This document shows positions 17,201-26,314 of a stretch of 64,000 nt of DNA, one piece after another. The translations under genes were made by a program, and so were the position numbers. How positions within the stretch are numbered: position 1 is the first letter of the stretch; every line of letters begins with the position of its first letter. Under the pieces are notes generated by a model. It was not told the origin of the DNA. It made no database searches and worked only from the letters and a program-made list of their open reading frames with translations. Source of the stretch: DASYTH01 sp035762905 (GTDB lineage Bacteria > Actinomycetota > Actinomycetes > Mycobacteriales > Pseudonocardiaceae); assembly GCF_035762905.1 (NCBI RefSeq), contig NZ_DASUCC010000111.1, forward strand, positions 24,809 to 88,808. The letters run 5' to 3'.

Positions 17201-18801
17201 TGCGTGTGTTGATCCACTTCGAGAGGGATGGTGGCGTGGCGGGCTGGCGGGTGTTCTGGGTGCCGTGGGATGCGGTGCGTGGCGGGGTACGACGACAGGT
17301 GCTGGCGGACTGGGCGGATCTGGCGGCGCGCGAAGACGAGGCGGGGATACGGGCGGGGGATCCGGTCTTCCTGTCGCCGGAGTATCGCGTGGATCCGCTG
17401 TTGAGTCAGTACGGGCAGTCGAAAAGGTTCCGCGAGTACACGACGGAGACGCGGCGGAACTACGCCACGGACATCAGCTTGTTTCTGACGTTCTTGTCCG
17501 GCCGCGGTCAGGTGTGGACGGTGGCGACGGAGAGGGATGTGGAGGATTACGAGCACTGGCGCCGATTCGCGGAGCGGAATCCGGTGCGGGTCGGTGGCTC
17601 GAAGTGGGATCGCGAGCTGGCGGCGTTCGCCAGCTTGTACCGGTGGGCGGTTGGCAACGGTCACGTGCGGCGCAGTCCGGTGGCGATGAAGCAGGTGGTC
17701 GGTCGTGAAGGCGTGGTGCTGTCGGTGCCAGTCGCCAGGGCCAAGGACGCGCGGCCAAGCAATGTCCATTGGCTGACGCCGCGGACGTGGCGGCGGTGGA
17801 TCGATGTCGGGCTCCGTGGCCATACCCGTGACGGGGTTCCGGAACCGGGTTGGGTGGGCCGGTTGGAGGACCGCAACGTGGCGTTCGTGCGGCTGCTGGT
17901 TACCTCGGGGCTGCGGCGGGCGGAGGGCGGGTCGCTGTTGACGTTCGAGGTGCCGGCGCGGCAGGTGGACGTTGCCCGCTACTACCGCGGCAAGGTCGCC
18001 GCCGAGGTGACGCGGTCGAAGAAGCCGCGCACGTTCTACGTCGCCGCCGACGCGGTCGGGGAGATCGACGCGTATATGGAGTCCTCGCGTGCGTGGGTCG
18101 TGCGCCAGGCACAGCGGAAGGGGCGCTACGACCGGCTGCCGGGCAGGCGAGTGGTTACCGAGGTGACCCGGGGCCGCAAGCCGGTGGTGCGCTGGCGTGA
18201 CGAGGCGGGCGTCACGGGTGAGCGGGCGCTGGATGATCTGACGGCGCGGGAGCGGATGGGATTGTTCATTGAGGGTTCGCGGGGGTTGGAGCCGTTGTGG
18301 TTGTGGCTTAACGAACAGGGCCTGCCGTTCCAGGTGCATTCGTGGGAGGGGGTGTTCGCCGCCGCGAACCAACGCTGCGAGCGGGTGCTGACCCCGCCGA
18401 ACCGGATGGGCTTCGATCCTCACCAGGTGTTCGCTCCTTACGCGACGCCGCACTCGGCGCGGCACTCGTTCGCGCTGTACATGTTGGTGGTGTTGAACAC
18501 CCTGATGGACCTGAAGTACGGGCTGAGTCCGGAGGAACGGCGGGATTTCCGGCAGCTGTATGGGGATCCGTGGTTCATGGTGCAGTGCTTGCTGGGCCAC
18601 GCGTCGCGGGAGACCACTGTGGATCGGTATCTGGCTCCCGTGGCGGACCTGCAGCTGCGGTCGATGCTGGCCGGTGCGACCGAGCTGGCGGCAGCGCCGA
18701 TGCCCGAACTGGACGCGGTGTTCGCGCGGATCGCGCGAGAGTCCGAAGGCATCCAGGACCTCGACGATCGCATGCGGCCTGCGTCCGGTGGGAGCGTGTG
18801 A
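17200..18801 (+). CDS. Tyrosine recombinase 1 of the transposon (TnpA-like)
   Basis: Site-specific recombinase, 533 aa from the ATG at 17200. The N-terminal SAM-like core-binding domain (about residues 75-165) contains TTETRRNYATDISLFLTFL. The catalytic domain shows the first Arg in TSGLRRAEG (about 238), the HxxRH motif in HSARHSF (about 417), then GHASRETTVDRYL with the late His and the nucleophile Tyr (about 466-476). The ATG lies only 12 bp from the transposon end and lacks a ribosome site. The GTG at 17236 (VAGWRVFW), preceded by GAGAGG, is a good alternative. The stop overlaps the next gene by GTGA. Confidence 0.9.
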   Translation: MRVLIHFERDGGVAGWRVFWVPWDAVRGGVRRQVLADWADLAAREDEAGIRAGDPVFLSPEYRVDPLLSQYGQSKRFREYTTETRRNYATDISLFLTFLSGRGQVWTVATERDVEDYEHWRRFAERNPVRVGGSKWDRELAAFASLYRWAVGNGHVRRSPVAMKQVVGREGVVLSVPVARAKDARPSNVHWLTPRTWRRWIDVGLRGHTRDGVPEPGWVGRLEDRNVAFVRLLVTSGLRRAEGGSLLTFEVPARQVDVARYYRGKVAAEVTRSKKPRTFYVAADAVGEIDAYMESSRAWVVRQAQRKGRYDRLPGRRVVTEVTRGRKPVVRWRDEAGVTGERALDDLTARERMGLFIEGSRGLEPLWLWLNEQGLPFQVHSWEGVFAAANQRCERVLTPPNRMGFDPHQVFAPYATPHSARHSFALYMLVVLNTLMDLKYGLSPEERRDFRQLYGDPWFMVQCLLGHASRETTVDRYLAPVADLQLRSMLAGATELAAAPMPELDAVFARIARESEGIQDLDDRMRPASGGSV

Positions 18802-20567
18802 GTGGCCGTGGGCGCCAGGCGTCTCTGCCGTTGGCTGACCATGCCCGCCCGAAGTATGTCGCCCCGGATGGCCTAGTCGTGCACCACTACAACAGTGCTG
18901 GCCGGGTCCGGGAGTACGACTTCACGGCGTTGCTGGTCGCCGAGCCGATGCAGCGCTCGCTGGCCGCGCTGTTCGCGGCCCGCTGTACCCCGCACCATTG
19001 GACCGTGCACGCCAGCTCCACAATGTACTGGCGGCAGCTTCAGACGTTCACGACCTTCCTGTCCCAACAGGTACGGCCACCGCGCGACGTGGACGAACTG
19101 ACCGCCCACATGATCGAGCGATGGCGAGAGAACGTGCTGACCACCGCGGGTGGCTACACCACGTTCACCGCGGTCACCAGCCTGCTGCGCACAGATCCCC
19201 GGCTGCAGACGGGGCCGATCGCGGACACGCTGGCCCGGCGCGCTCAGCGGCCCCGCAGTGGGACGCAGTCCTACAGCGAGGCCGAGTTCGATCGGATCAA
19301 GCTCGCTGCTCGGCGTATGTTCCGTGCTGCGTTGCTGCGGATCGAGCACAACGCCGCCCACCTGCACCGCTGGCAGACGGGCGAGTTCACCGAGGGCAGC
19401 CGCGATTGGGCGCTCGGCGAAGCCTTGGACATCCTCGCCCGCACCGGCGACCTCATCCGCCACCCCGGCCACCGCACGAGAGGCGGGCAGGGCATCGTCT
19501 ACAAGTACCGGACGGCGTTCGGGGGGATGGCCGCGGCGGTGACGTGGCAGCGGCTGTTTCTGTCCCGTATGGAGGCCACGGCGCTCGGGGTGCTGCTGCT
19601 GGCGGAGTTCGGTTGGAACCTCTCGGTGATCGACCGGGCCGCGGTCCCGCGGGCGTTGCCCGACCCCGGGGAGGATGGCCGGCCGACGTACCGCATCCCG
19701 ATCGAGAAACGGCGCCGCGGCGCGGGCCGCTTCTACGAGACCCGCAACGTCACCGATGACGGTGCTGCCTCGCCGGGCCGGCTGATCACTCAGACGCTCG
19801 CGGCTACCCGGTTTGCTCGCGCCATCGTCGTCGACCATGCGCCGGACATCGACCTGCTGGTCGTCTGGCGAACGCACGTCGCCGGTCGGGAACGCGCCGA
19901 TGGCGACCGACAACCACCGATTGGCCCGTTCCATTTCGGAGTTCATCGCGACGCCGGTGCACGGTGGGCACGCACGGTGGGGTTGCGCGGGTCGCCGTTC
20001 CAGCGGGGACGGCAGACGGTGAACGCGCTCGACCGCCGCGAGCCGGGCCAGAACAGCCAGGACACGCACGACAGGCACTACGTGCTGGCCGACAAGCGAG
20101 TCCAGGCCGACGCGGTCGCGATCATCGCAGCCGGTGCGGAAGAGGCGACCGAGCACGCACGTCGAGCGGTGCTGGTGGCTGAACTCCGGGACGCACCTGA
20201 CCCCGGCGACGTGGAGACCGCGACCGCGGACTGCGCCGATATCGAGCACAGCCCCTACCCGGCAGCTGGTGGTCGTTGCGGGGCGTCGTTCCTGATGTGC
20301 CTGGGTTGCGTAAACGCCCGGATCCATCCTGGCCACCACGGCCGGCTCGCCCACTTGCATCACGCGGTGAACAACCTGCGCTCCGTCGTGGCCCCGGCGG
20401 GGTGGGAGGCGGACTGGTGCGAGACCCACGCCCGTCTGGACGACCTGAAGACCACGCTCGGCGACACCGTATGGACCCGAGCGAAAGCCCAGGTCACCGA
20501 CAGTGACCGGGACCTGATCGACCTCATGCTGACCGGAGACCTTGATACGTGGACACCGGACATGTGA
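18798..20567 (+). CDS. Tyrosine recombinase-family protein 2 of the trio, catalytically degenerate
   Basis: 589 aa from GTG 18798, which overlaps the first recombinase stop and has GGGAG just upstream. It aligns in architecture with large actinobacterial trio integrases: a core-binding region (MYWRQLQTFTTFLSQ, about residue 75-90), a catalytic-like region and a Cys-rich tail, CGASFLMCLGCVNARIHPG (about residue 494-512), resembling the zinc-like CxxSFLxCLxC motif of TnpB-type proteins. I cannot find a TGxRxxE or HxxRH motif: the equivalent stretches read LLLAEFGWNLSVID and LRGSPFQRGRQTVNALD. A late HDRHYVL may hold a Tyr. It may be an accessory, structural subunit of the recombination complex. 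Confidence 0.82.
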   Translation: MSGRGRQASLPLADHARPKYVAPDGLVVHHYNSAGRVREYDFTALLVAEPMQRSLAALFAARCTPHHWTVHASSTMYWRQLQTFTTFLSQQVRPPRDVDELTAHMIERWRENVLTTAGGYTTFTAVTSLLRTDPRLQTGPIADTLARRAQRPRSGTQSYSEAEFDRIKLAARRMFRAALLRIEHNAAHLHRWQTGEFTEGSRDWALGEALDILARTGDLIRHPGHRTRGGQGIVYKYRTAFGGMAAAVTWQRLFLSRMEATALGVLLLAEFGWNLSVIDRAAVPRALPDPGEDGRPTYRIPIEKRRRGAGRFYETRNVTDDGAASPGRLITQTLAATRFARAIVVDHAPDIDLLVVWRTHVAGRERADGDRQPPIGPFHFGVHRDAGARWARTVGLRGSPFQRGRQTVNALDRREPGQNSQDTHDRHYVLADKRVQADAVAIIAAGAEEATEHARRAVLVAELRDAPDPGDVETATADCADIEHSPYPAAGGRCGASFLMCLGCVNARIHPGHHGRLAHLHHAVNNLRSVVAPAGWEADWCETHARLDDLKTTLGDTVWTRAKAQVTDSDRDLIDLMLTGDLDTWTPDM

Positions 20568-22705
20568 CCGCCGCCCTGGACCTCAGCCGCCACGACCGTT
20601 ATCTCCTGCCGCTGCCGGAACCCGGCACTCCAGTGGTCCTGCCGCAGTTCGTCGTGGCGATGCACGCCCACCTCAACGCCCGCTACGCCGATTCCGCCTG
20701 GCCGCTCGGCCCGCTGACGGCCAACCCCAGCACCGGCAAAAAGGTGATCCACTGGCGCAACTGCCCGACCGTGTTCGCCGACGAACTGCGACTGGCCACC
20801 TGGACGATGATCAACGGCCGGCTGCGGCCCACGTTCCTGCAGACTCGCGGAAACCGGCTGCGCTCCCGCCTCAGCGCCGCACAGATACACGAGACGATCT
20901 CTTGCTGGATACGACTGGCGATCTGGCTGGAGTCTCGCGGCATCCGGCGGCTCGCCGACTGCACCACCAGCGTCCTGCACTCCTACGGGCACCACCTCCT
21001 GAGCTGCCACACCAACCGCAGCCACACGCACAAGACGTTGGGCGCGGTGACCCGGCTGTGGGCGTTCGACCAGCTGTGCGCCCGGCCCACCGGGATCGGG
21101 CAGCCACCGTGGGACGAACGCGGAGCCGATGACTACCTCCCCGCTGCCACAACAACCACTGGGGAGAACGAGACCGAGCCACTGGCCGAACAAACGATGG
21201 GCCCGCTCCTAGTCTGGGCGATGCGCATGATCGACGACCTGGCCGAGGACATCCTCGCCGCCTGGGCCGAGACACAGCGGCTGACCGAGGCCGCCCACGC
21301 CACCACCGGGACACCGCACGGGAAAGCCGCGTTGGAGGCGTTCCTCGCTCCGCTGCTCGCCGAAGAAGCCCCGTTGCCCGCCAGCCGGATCCGGGGAGAG
21401 GTTTGTCTCGCCGCGACCTACCTCGGCGGCATCACCGGAGCCTCACGTTCCCAGATCGACAAGTTGAACCAACGCGAGAGCCTCGCCGCCGTCGCCGCGA
21501 AGCGGCCAGGGCCGTGCCCGCTGAACGTCCCGGTCACCGGCCGGATCGCCGGAGCGCCGTGGCGGCAGGCGCTGGACTTCACGGAGGCCCCAGTGCTGAT
21601 GCGGCACCTCGGCACCGCAGCCTTCATCGTCTGCGCCTACTTGACCGGGATGCGCACCGGTGAGGTTCTGGGCATGACAACTGGCTGCTGCCCCGACCCG
21701 AAACCGACCACGGACGAGAACGCCGACGGGAACGCCGGCAGGCACTTGATCCGCACGCACGAGTACAAGAACGCCGTCGACGCGGACGGCAACCACCAAT
21801 CCGCCGGTACCGAACGCGACGTGCCCTGGGTCGCGATCACACCCGTGGTCAACGCGATCCGCGTGCTGGAACGCATGGTCCCCGACGGGAGTCTGCTATT
21901 CGACCGCCGCGTTCACGATGTGCGCTACCACCGGCCCGGCACCGGGTCGCTGAAACCGGTGGCCATCCGGCACCGGATCGAGGACTTCGTGGCCTGGGTG
22001 AACACCGAAGCCGTCACGCACAACCTGCCGGGCGAGGCGATTCCGGCCGACCCGCACGGCCGGATCGGCACCGCCCGGTTCCGCAGAAGTCTGGCCTGGC
22101 ACATCGCTCGCCGCCCCAACGGCCTGGTCGCCCTGGCCATCCAGTACGGCCACCTGCGCACCGCCGTCTCCGGTGCTTACGCCTCGCGCGGGCGTGGCGG
22201 CATTCATGAACTGCTGGACATGGAGACTGTCCGCGCGGTCGCCGACACCGTCGCCGACCTGCACGACGACCTGGACAGCGGCGGCGGCGTTTCTGGTCCG
22301 GCAGCGCGACGCGCCATCACGGCCGCCGCGACCGCCCCGCGCTTCGCCGGCACCGTCATCACCGCCCGCACCGCCCGGCGTCTACTGGTGAACGAGGACG
22401 CCATGATCTACGACAACCCGCAAGCCTTCCTGCTCTGCCACTACAAACGCGAGCAGGCGCTGTGCCACCGCGATGGCATCAAGGACACTCCCAGCCTGCA
22501 CCACTGTGTCCCCGGTTGCGGCAACACCGTCCGCACCGACCAGCACGCCGCCCAGCTCCGCGACCGCGCTGACCTCCTCGAGACCCACGCACGCCACGCG
22601 CCCCATCCGGTCGCCGAGCGTCTGCGCACCAACGCCAATCGGCTCCGGGGCTACGCCGACACCCACGACCGGACCCGAACCATGCTGGAGGACACCACCG
22701 GATGA
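20549..22705 (+). CDS. Tyrosine recombinase 3 of the trio
   Basis: 718 aa from GTG 20549 (VDTGHVTAALDL); the in-frame GTG at 20564 is also possible. It overlaps the second gene by about 19 nt in another frame. A core-binding region spans about residues 105-190 (IHETISCWIRLAIWLES). The catalytic domain shows TGMRTGEVLGM with the first Arg (about 367), RFRRSLAWHIARR (about 510-522) and YGHLRTAVSGAYA (about 533-545) supplying His and Tyr. The tail has CHYKREQALCHRDG and CVPGCGNTVRT, a likely zinc-binding Cys/His cluster. With the other two it forms the trio typical of Tn554-like elements. Confidence 0.88.
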   Translation: MDTGHVTAALDLSRHDRYLLPLPEPGTPVVLPQFVVAMHAHLNARYADSAWPLGPLTANPSTGKKVIHWRNCPTVFADELRLATWTMINGRLRPTFLQTRGNRLRSRLSAAQIHETISCWIRLAIWLESRGIRRLADCTTSVLHSYGHHLLSCHTNRSHTHKTLGAVTRLWAFDQLCARPTGIGQPPWDERGADDYLPAATTTTGENETEPLAEQTMGPLLVWAMRMIDDLAEDILAAWAETQRLTEAAHATTGTPHGKAALEAFLAPLLAEEAPLPASRIRGEVCLAATYLGGITGASRSQIDKLNQRESLAAVAAKRPGPCPLNVPVTGRIAGAPWRQALDFTEAPVLMRHLGTAAFIVCAYLTGMRTGEVLGMTTGCCPDPKPTTDENADGNAGRHLIRTHEYKNAVDADGNHQSAGTERDVPWVAITPVVNAIRVLERMVPDGSLLFDRRVHDVRYHRPGTGSLKPVAIRHRIEDFVAWVNTEAVTHNLPGEAIPADPHGRIGTARFRRSLAWHIARRPNGLVALAIQYGHLRTAVSGAYASRGRGGIHELLDMETVRAVADTVADLHDDLDSGGGVSGPAARRAITAAATAPRFAGTVITARTARRLLVNEDAMIYDNPQAFLLCHYKREQALCHRDGIKDTPSLHHCVPGCGNTVRTDQHAAQLRDRADLLETHARHAPHPVAERLRTNANRLRGYADTHDRTRTMLEDTTG

Positions 22706-23124
22706 GCCCTGCACCCGACGAACGCGACCGTATCCGCGCTGCGATGGACCGCATCCTGGCCGGCGCAGCCGAGAACTCCAACGGCGCCCTGACGATCGTC
22801 GCTCTCGCCCACGAAGCCGGTGTCCCCCGCAACGCACTCACCCAACGACATCTCGACCTCAAGATCGAGTTCTACACGCGCGTCCGCGAACGCGACGGCC
22901 CCTCCGAGGTGGAAGACCGGCTGCGCAAGACCATCGCCCGGCTCAAGAACACGATCGCCAACAAAAACACCGAACTCGAGCAGCTCCGAGCGGATGTGCC
23001 GGCACTGGTCCGCACGATCAACGTGCTCACGCTGGAAAACCAGCAACTCCGCGAGGCTGGCGCGCAGACCCTCCCGACCGTCATCCCGCTGCGGCCCCGA
23101 CAACCATCGAGCACCAACTCGTAA
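22702..23124 (+). CDS. Small coiled-coil transposition accessory protein (TnpC/DUF6262-like)
   Basis: 140 aa, ATG overlapping the third recombinase stop (ATGA). An N-terminal helix-turn-helix-like segment (ALTIVALAHEAGVPRNAL, about residue 29-46) is followed by a long coiled coil (VEDRLRKTIARLKNTIANK ... ENQQLREAG, about residue 70-118). The position, size and shape match the third ORF of Tn554-type operons, where TnpC affects orientation and efficiency of transposition. The precise role here is inferred from family. Confidence 0.82.
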   Translation: MSPAPDERDRIRAAMDRILAGAAENSNGALTIVALAHEAGVPRNALTQRHLDLKIEFYTRVRERDGPSEVEDRLRKTIARLKNTIANKNTELEQLRADVPALVRTINVLTLENQQLREAGAQTLPTVIPLRPRQPSSTNS

Positions 23125-23827
23125 ACAGAGCCTCCGGCCGCGATCTTCACCGCCCCACCTTCGGGGGCCCCTGCGACGAAGTGCACCGACAGGGCACGTC
23201 TTCGGTGATCTTGTGCTGCTGGCATGTCCTGCGTGCAGCCTGTCCCGGCTCAAGCGTCGAAGCTGGCGGTGCCTTCGACGGCGCCGATGGGTGGGACAAG
23301 AATTACGTGATCGCAAACCCGGCTTTGGTGGAGAATTTCATGATCGCCGACAGTCAACCGCCTGGGCATCCGGGCCCCGGTTGAGCCGCACCACCGCACT
23401 GATGGACCTGGCCGTCCAACTTCTCGCGATGGTGCTGTCCGACCTGCTCAACCTGCAACGCAACAACCGCCACTACCTGGAACGAACTCGCCGGTAACAC
23501 GCGCTCCGGTTACGCCGGCGACCTGTCTCGACGCCGCGGTACCGTCGCTGTGGGTTTGTCGACCGAAGGCCTTGTCCGCCACGGCGTTGCGGCATGTGAT
23601 GTAGTTCTCCACTTCGGTCGCTCGGGCTTGTCGCCAGGGTTGCCAGGGTGTGCTGGCCACTGCGGCGAGCGTGTGGGACGGCGCTGCTGACCGCTGTCGC
23701 CTGGTATCTGGTTCGCCCTGAGGCGAGGGTCATCGTCGTGATGGCCGATCTGATGACCCTCGGCTCACTGGTGGCTTTACTTCCACTCGCCACAGGGGAT
23801 GCAGGACGAAATCCCACTAGTCTTCGG
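23125..23827. other. 703-bp gap without a supported gene
   Basis: Between the recombinase operon and the convergent FAD-oxidase gene. Several short open frames occur, but none has a start with ribosome site and a recognisable protein, and base composition is more mixed than in the flanking genes. It may contain decayed sequence marking the border between transposition and cargo modules. Confidence 0.5.
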
Positions 23828-26167
23828 TCACCCGGCCGGGGCGAGGGGGATGGCTGTGGCGTTTACGGCCAGCCAGGTTGTGAAGTCCTGCAGGCCTGAG
23901 TGCCTCGCACGGCTGGATGCGAGAGGGCGCAGGGCGAGGTTGTCGGCGTTGAACTCGGCGACGAACTGGAACATGTTGCCCATGTCGTCAGCTCCCGGGA
24001 AGCCGAGCGCCCGGAACGCTGCCGCCGTCAGCGGGCGGTAACGGACTTCCTCGTCGAGAGCCAGGCCGAGGGCGTCGGCCAACTCGTGTCCGGTGAGGTG
24101 GTCTCCGGCGATGCCAATCCGTTCCTCGGTCGCCGGGGGACCGGCGCGGAAGATCTCGTAGGCGCTGGCGCCGATGTCGGCGACGGCGATGCCCGGCAGT
24201 GCGGAGTTCGCCAGCGGCAAGGTGAGTTCCTGAACGCCGTCGGCGCCGCGCTGCGGCCCCATGCCCAGGTTGATCAGGTTCTCCCAGTAGAACGACGCGA
24301 TGAGGAAGGTCGTCGGCACGCCGGCCTCGATGAAAAGCCTGTCGGACTCGGCCTTGTTGTCCATGTGCGGGACTTTGTACTTGCCCTGCAAGGTCGGCAT
24401 CCGCTCGTCCGGCAGCGGCATCCAGGTGCGGGTGTCCTCCAGGGTGGACCAGATCGCGTGCGACACCCCGGCGGTCGACGCGGCTGCGGCCAGGTTCGCG
24501 GCCTGTGCCTGCTCACGGTCGGCGTCGAAGTGCTCCCAGAAGTTGGTCAGGCAGAACGCACCGTGGGCGCCCTCGAACGCGGCCGCGAGGCTGTCGCGGT
24601 CGTCGAGGTCGGCGCGGACCATCTCCACTCCGAGGGCTGCGAGGCGATAGGCCGCGGCGGAATTCGCGTTCCGGAGAATGGCTCGCGGGACGAGGCCGCT
24701 TTCCGGGTGCCGCAGGATCGCCCGGATCAGGGCACCGCCCTGGGCCCCGGTCGCACCGGTCACGGCGATGACCCGGCGGACCGGGATCGGCCGGTTGCTG
24801 CGGATCACTCCGTCGGGGTCGGTCGCCGCCTTCACCGCGCTGAGCCTGGTGAGGGCGGCGCCCGTGATCGCTCGTGTCGGGTCTACGTCCGCGCCGAGGA
24901 AGTTGAACGGGGTCCGCCCAGTCAGCCAGGTGGACATGGCCCTCGTGACTGCGGCGAAGGTCTGCTGAATCCGCACAGCCACCTCCGGTGTCGCCGGAAC
25001 GGCCAGGGCGGCCAGCATGTACGGCTCGGTGATGGCGCCGGCCGGACCGTCCGCTGCCGAGGCCCGTGCGAACGCGCCGCCCAGATGCCGCACCTGGACG
25101 ACGTCGAGCACGAAGTCCGGGCCGTCCTGGACAGCGTCGAGCAGTGCGGTGATCGCCGCATCGTCCAGGCCGCTGAGCAGGCCGGTCTGCTCGCTGACCG
25201 GCAGCGGGTCGACAGGTTCGGCGCAGATACCACCGAGGTCGGCCAACTCGACGGTGCCGAGCGTGTCCTGCTGCGGAGCCGCGAGTGCGCGCAGCGGAGC
25301 GAGCAGGGCTTCAGCCTTCTCGGCGGAACCGAGGAAGGTCAGATCCACGGCGACGAAGCTGCCGCCGCGCAGGAGCGCGGGAATTGCGGGCAGTGGCGGG
25401 AACCGCAACAACTCGGCCCACATGGTGAGTTCGTCCGGGGCGGTATCGGTGATGTGGCTGAACGCCTGTAGTACCGGGCGCGCCATCGCGGCCGGCCACA
25501 GCAACCGGCCGCCGTAGACGTGCGGGGCCGGATGCAGCTGGATGTCCATCGACGTGACGATGCCGAAGTCGCCGCCACCGCCGCGGATCGCCCAGAACAG
25601 ATCGGGATTGGTGGTGTGGGTGGCCCGACGCGGCCGACCGGTGGGGTCCACCAGGTCCACGGCGAGCACGCTGTAGGCGGCCAGCCCGTACTTGCGGCCG
25701 AACCAGCTGAGCCCACCTCCGAGCGTGTAGCCCACGACCGAGGTGTCCGGGGAACTGCCTGCCAGGCCGGTGACGCCCAGGCCGTTCAGGGCGGTCAGGA
25801 ACTCGCCCCACTTCACGCCTGCCCCTACCCGGGCCGTCCCGTGCTCGAGGTCGAGCGTGATCTCCGACAGCCTCCGCGTCCGCAGCAGGACCGTGCCGTC
25901 GACCGCGGTGGTGGCACCGTGTCCGACCGGCTGGGCGGAGACGCTGAATCCGCTGGTCGCGGCCCAGTGGACAGCGGCCACCACGTCCTCGTCGTCGTTG
26001 GCGGTCACGACCGCGCTGGGCTGCTGGTCCACTGAGCGGACCCAGCCCAACCGCAGATCGTCCCAGCCTGGGTCGCCGGGCAGCGCGACCTGTCCGGGCA
26101 GCACGGCGGCGAGTTCGCACAGTGCCGTCGCGCGGTCGGCGGTGGCGTTGTGCAGCTTGTCTGCCAT
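23828..26167 (-). CDS. FAD-linked oxidase fused to an NmrA-type NAD(P)-binding domain
   Basis: 779 aa from ATG 26167. About residues 1-465 form a berberine-bridge/6-hydroxynicotine-oxidase-like FAD enzyme: PCMH FAD domain with VSAQPVGHGATTAVDG, GSSPDTSVVGYTLGGGLSW and FWAIRGGGGDFGIVT, then a BBE-like end SNRPIPV. The usual His flavin-attachment motif is represented by QPVGHG. Immediately after, about residues 468-779 form an atypical short-chain NmrA/HSCARG-type dehydrogenase fold: VIAVTGATGAQGGALIRAIL with TGxxGxxG, then MVRADLDDRDSLAAAF and NFWEHF. Such a fusion in one polypeptide is unusual. It is transcribed away from the SARP gene; its upstream region is nearly duplicated before the CdtB-like gene. 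Confidence 0.88.
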   Translation of the reverse strand: MADKLHNATADRATALCELAAVLPGQVALPGDPGWDDLRLGWVRSVDQQPSAVVTANDDEDVVAAVHWAATSGFSVSAQPVGHGATTAVDGTVLLRTRRLSEITLDLEHGTARVGAGVKWGEFLTALNGLGVTGLAGSSPDTSVVGYTLGGGLSWFGRKYGLAAYSVLAVDLVDPTGRPRRATHTTNPDLFWAIRGGGGDFGIVTSMDIQLHPAPHVYGGRLLWPAAMARPVLQAFSHITDTAPDELTMWAELLRFPPLPAIPALLRGGSFVAVDLTFLGSAEKAEALLAPLRALAAPQQDTLGTVELADLGGICAEPVDPLPVSEQTGLLSGLDDAAITALLDAVQDGPDFVLDVVQVRHLGGAFARASAADGPAGAITEPYMLAALAVPATPEVAVRIQQTFAAVTRAMSTWLTGRTPFNFLGADVDPTRAITGAALTRLSAVKAATDPDGVIRSNRPIPVRRVIAVTGATGAQGGALIRAILRHPESGLVPRAILRNANSAAAYRLAALGVEMVRADLDDRDSLAAAFEGAHGAFCLTNFWEHFDADREQAQAANLAAAASTAGVSHAIWSTLEDTRTWMPLPDERMPTLQGKYKVPHMDNKAESDRLFIEAGVPTTFLIASFYWENLINLGMGPQRGADGVQELTLPLANSALPGIAVADIGASAYEIFRAGPPATEERIGIAGDHLTGHELADALGLALDEEVRYRPLTAAAFRALGFPGADDMGNMFQFVAEFNADNLALRPLASSRARHSGLQDFTTWLAVNATAIPLAPAG

Positions 26168-26274
26168 CTCGGGTGTTCTCGTCTCTTGGGTAGGGGTGGT
26201 GATCTGGGGCAAACCCTGACCGCCCCCGCTGACCGCCCACTTGCCCGCCGCCGCGGCTCGCTTACCGTCGGCTT
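26168..26274 (-). promoter_or_regulatory. Promoter region copy A (FAD-oxidase gene), inverted relative to copy B
   Basis: Read on the minus strand this ~107-bp leader closely matches 29671-29781 on the plus strand. Both contain AAGCCGACG near the far end, GGGCAAGTGGG, a repeated GGTCAG-type motif spaced 13 bp, TGCCCCAGATC and the identical 20-mer CTACCCAAGAGACGAGAACA just before the start codon. The likely role is a common operator/promoter read by the regulator encoded in between. Confidence 0.75.
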
Positions 26275-26314
26275 GACGCAGGTCGATTCGCCTGTCGCGG
26301 TGATAGCCTCCCTT

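Noticed and set aside
16936..18600. 550-codon minus-strand frame opposite recombinase 1
   Set aside because: His/Arg/Pro-rich shadow with no domain; the plus strand encodes an intact tyrosine recombinase with all catalytic motifs.
18873..20429. 518-codon minus-strand frame opposite recombinase 2
   Set aside because: Shadow frame with no family match; the plus-strand protein has the expected start overlap and Cys-rich tail.
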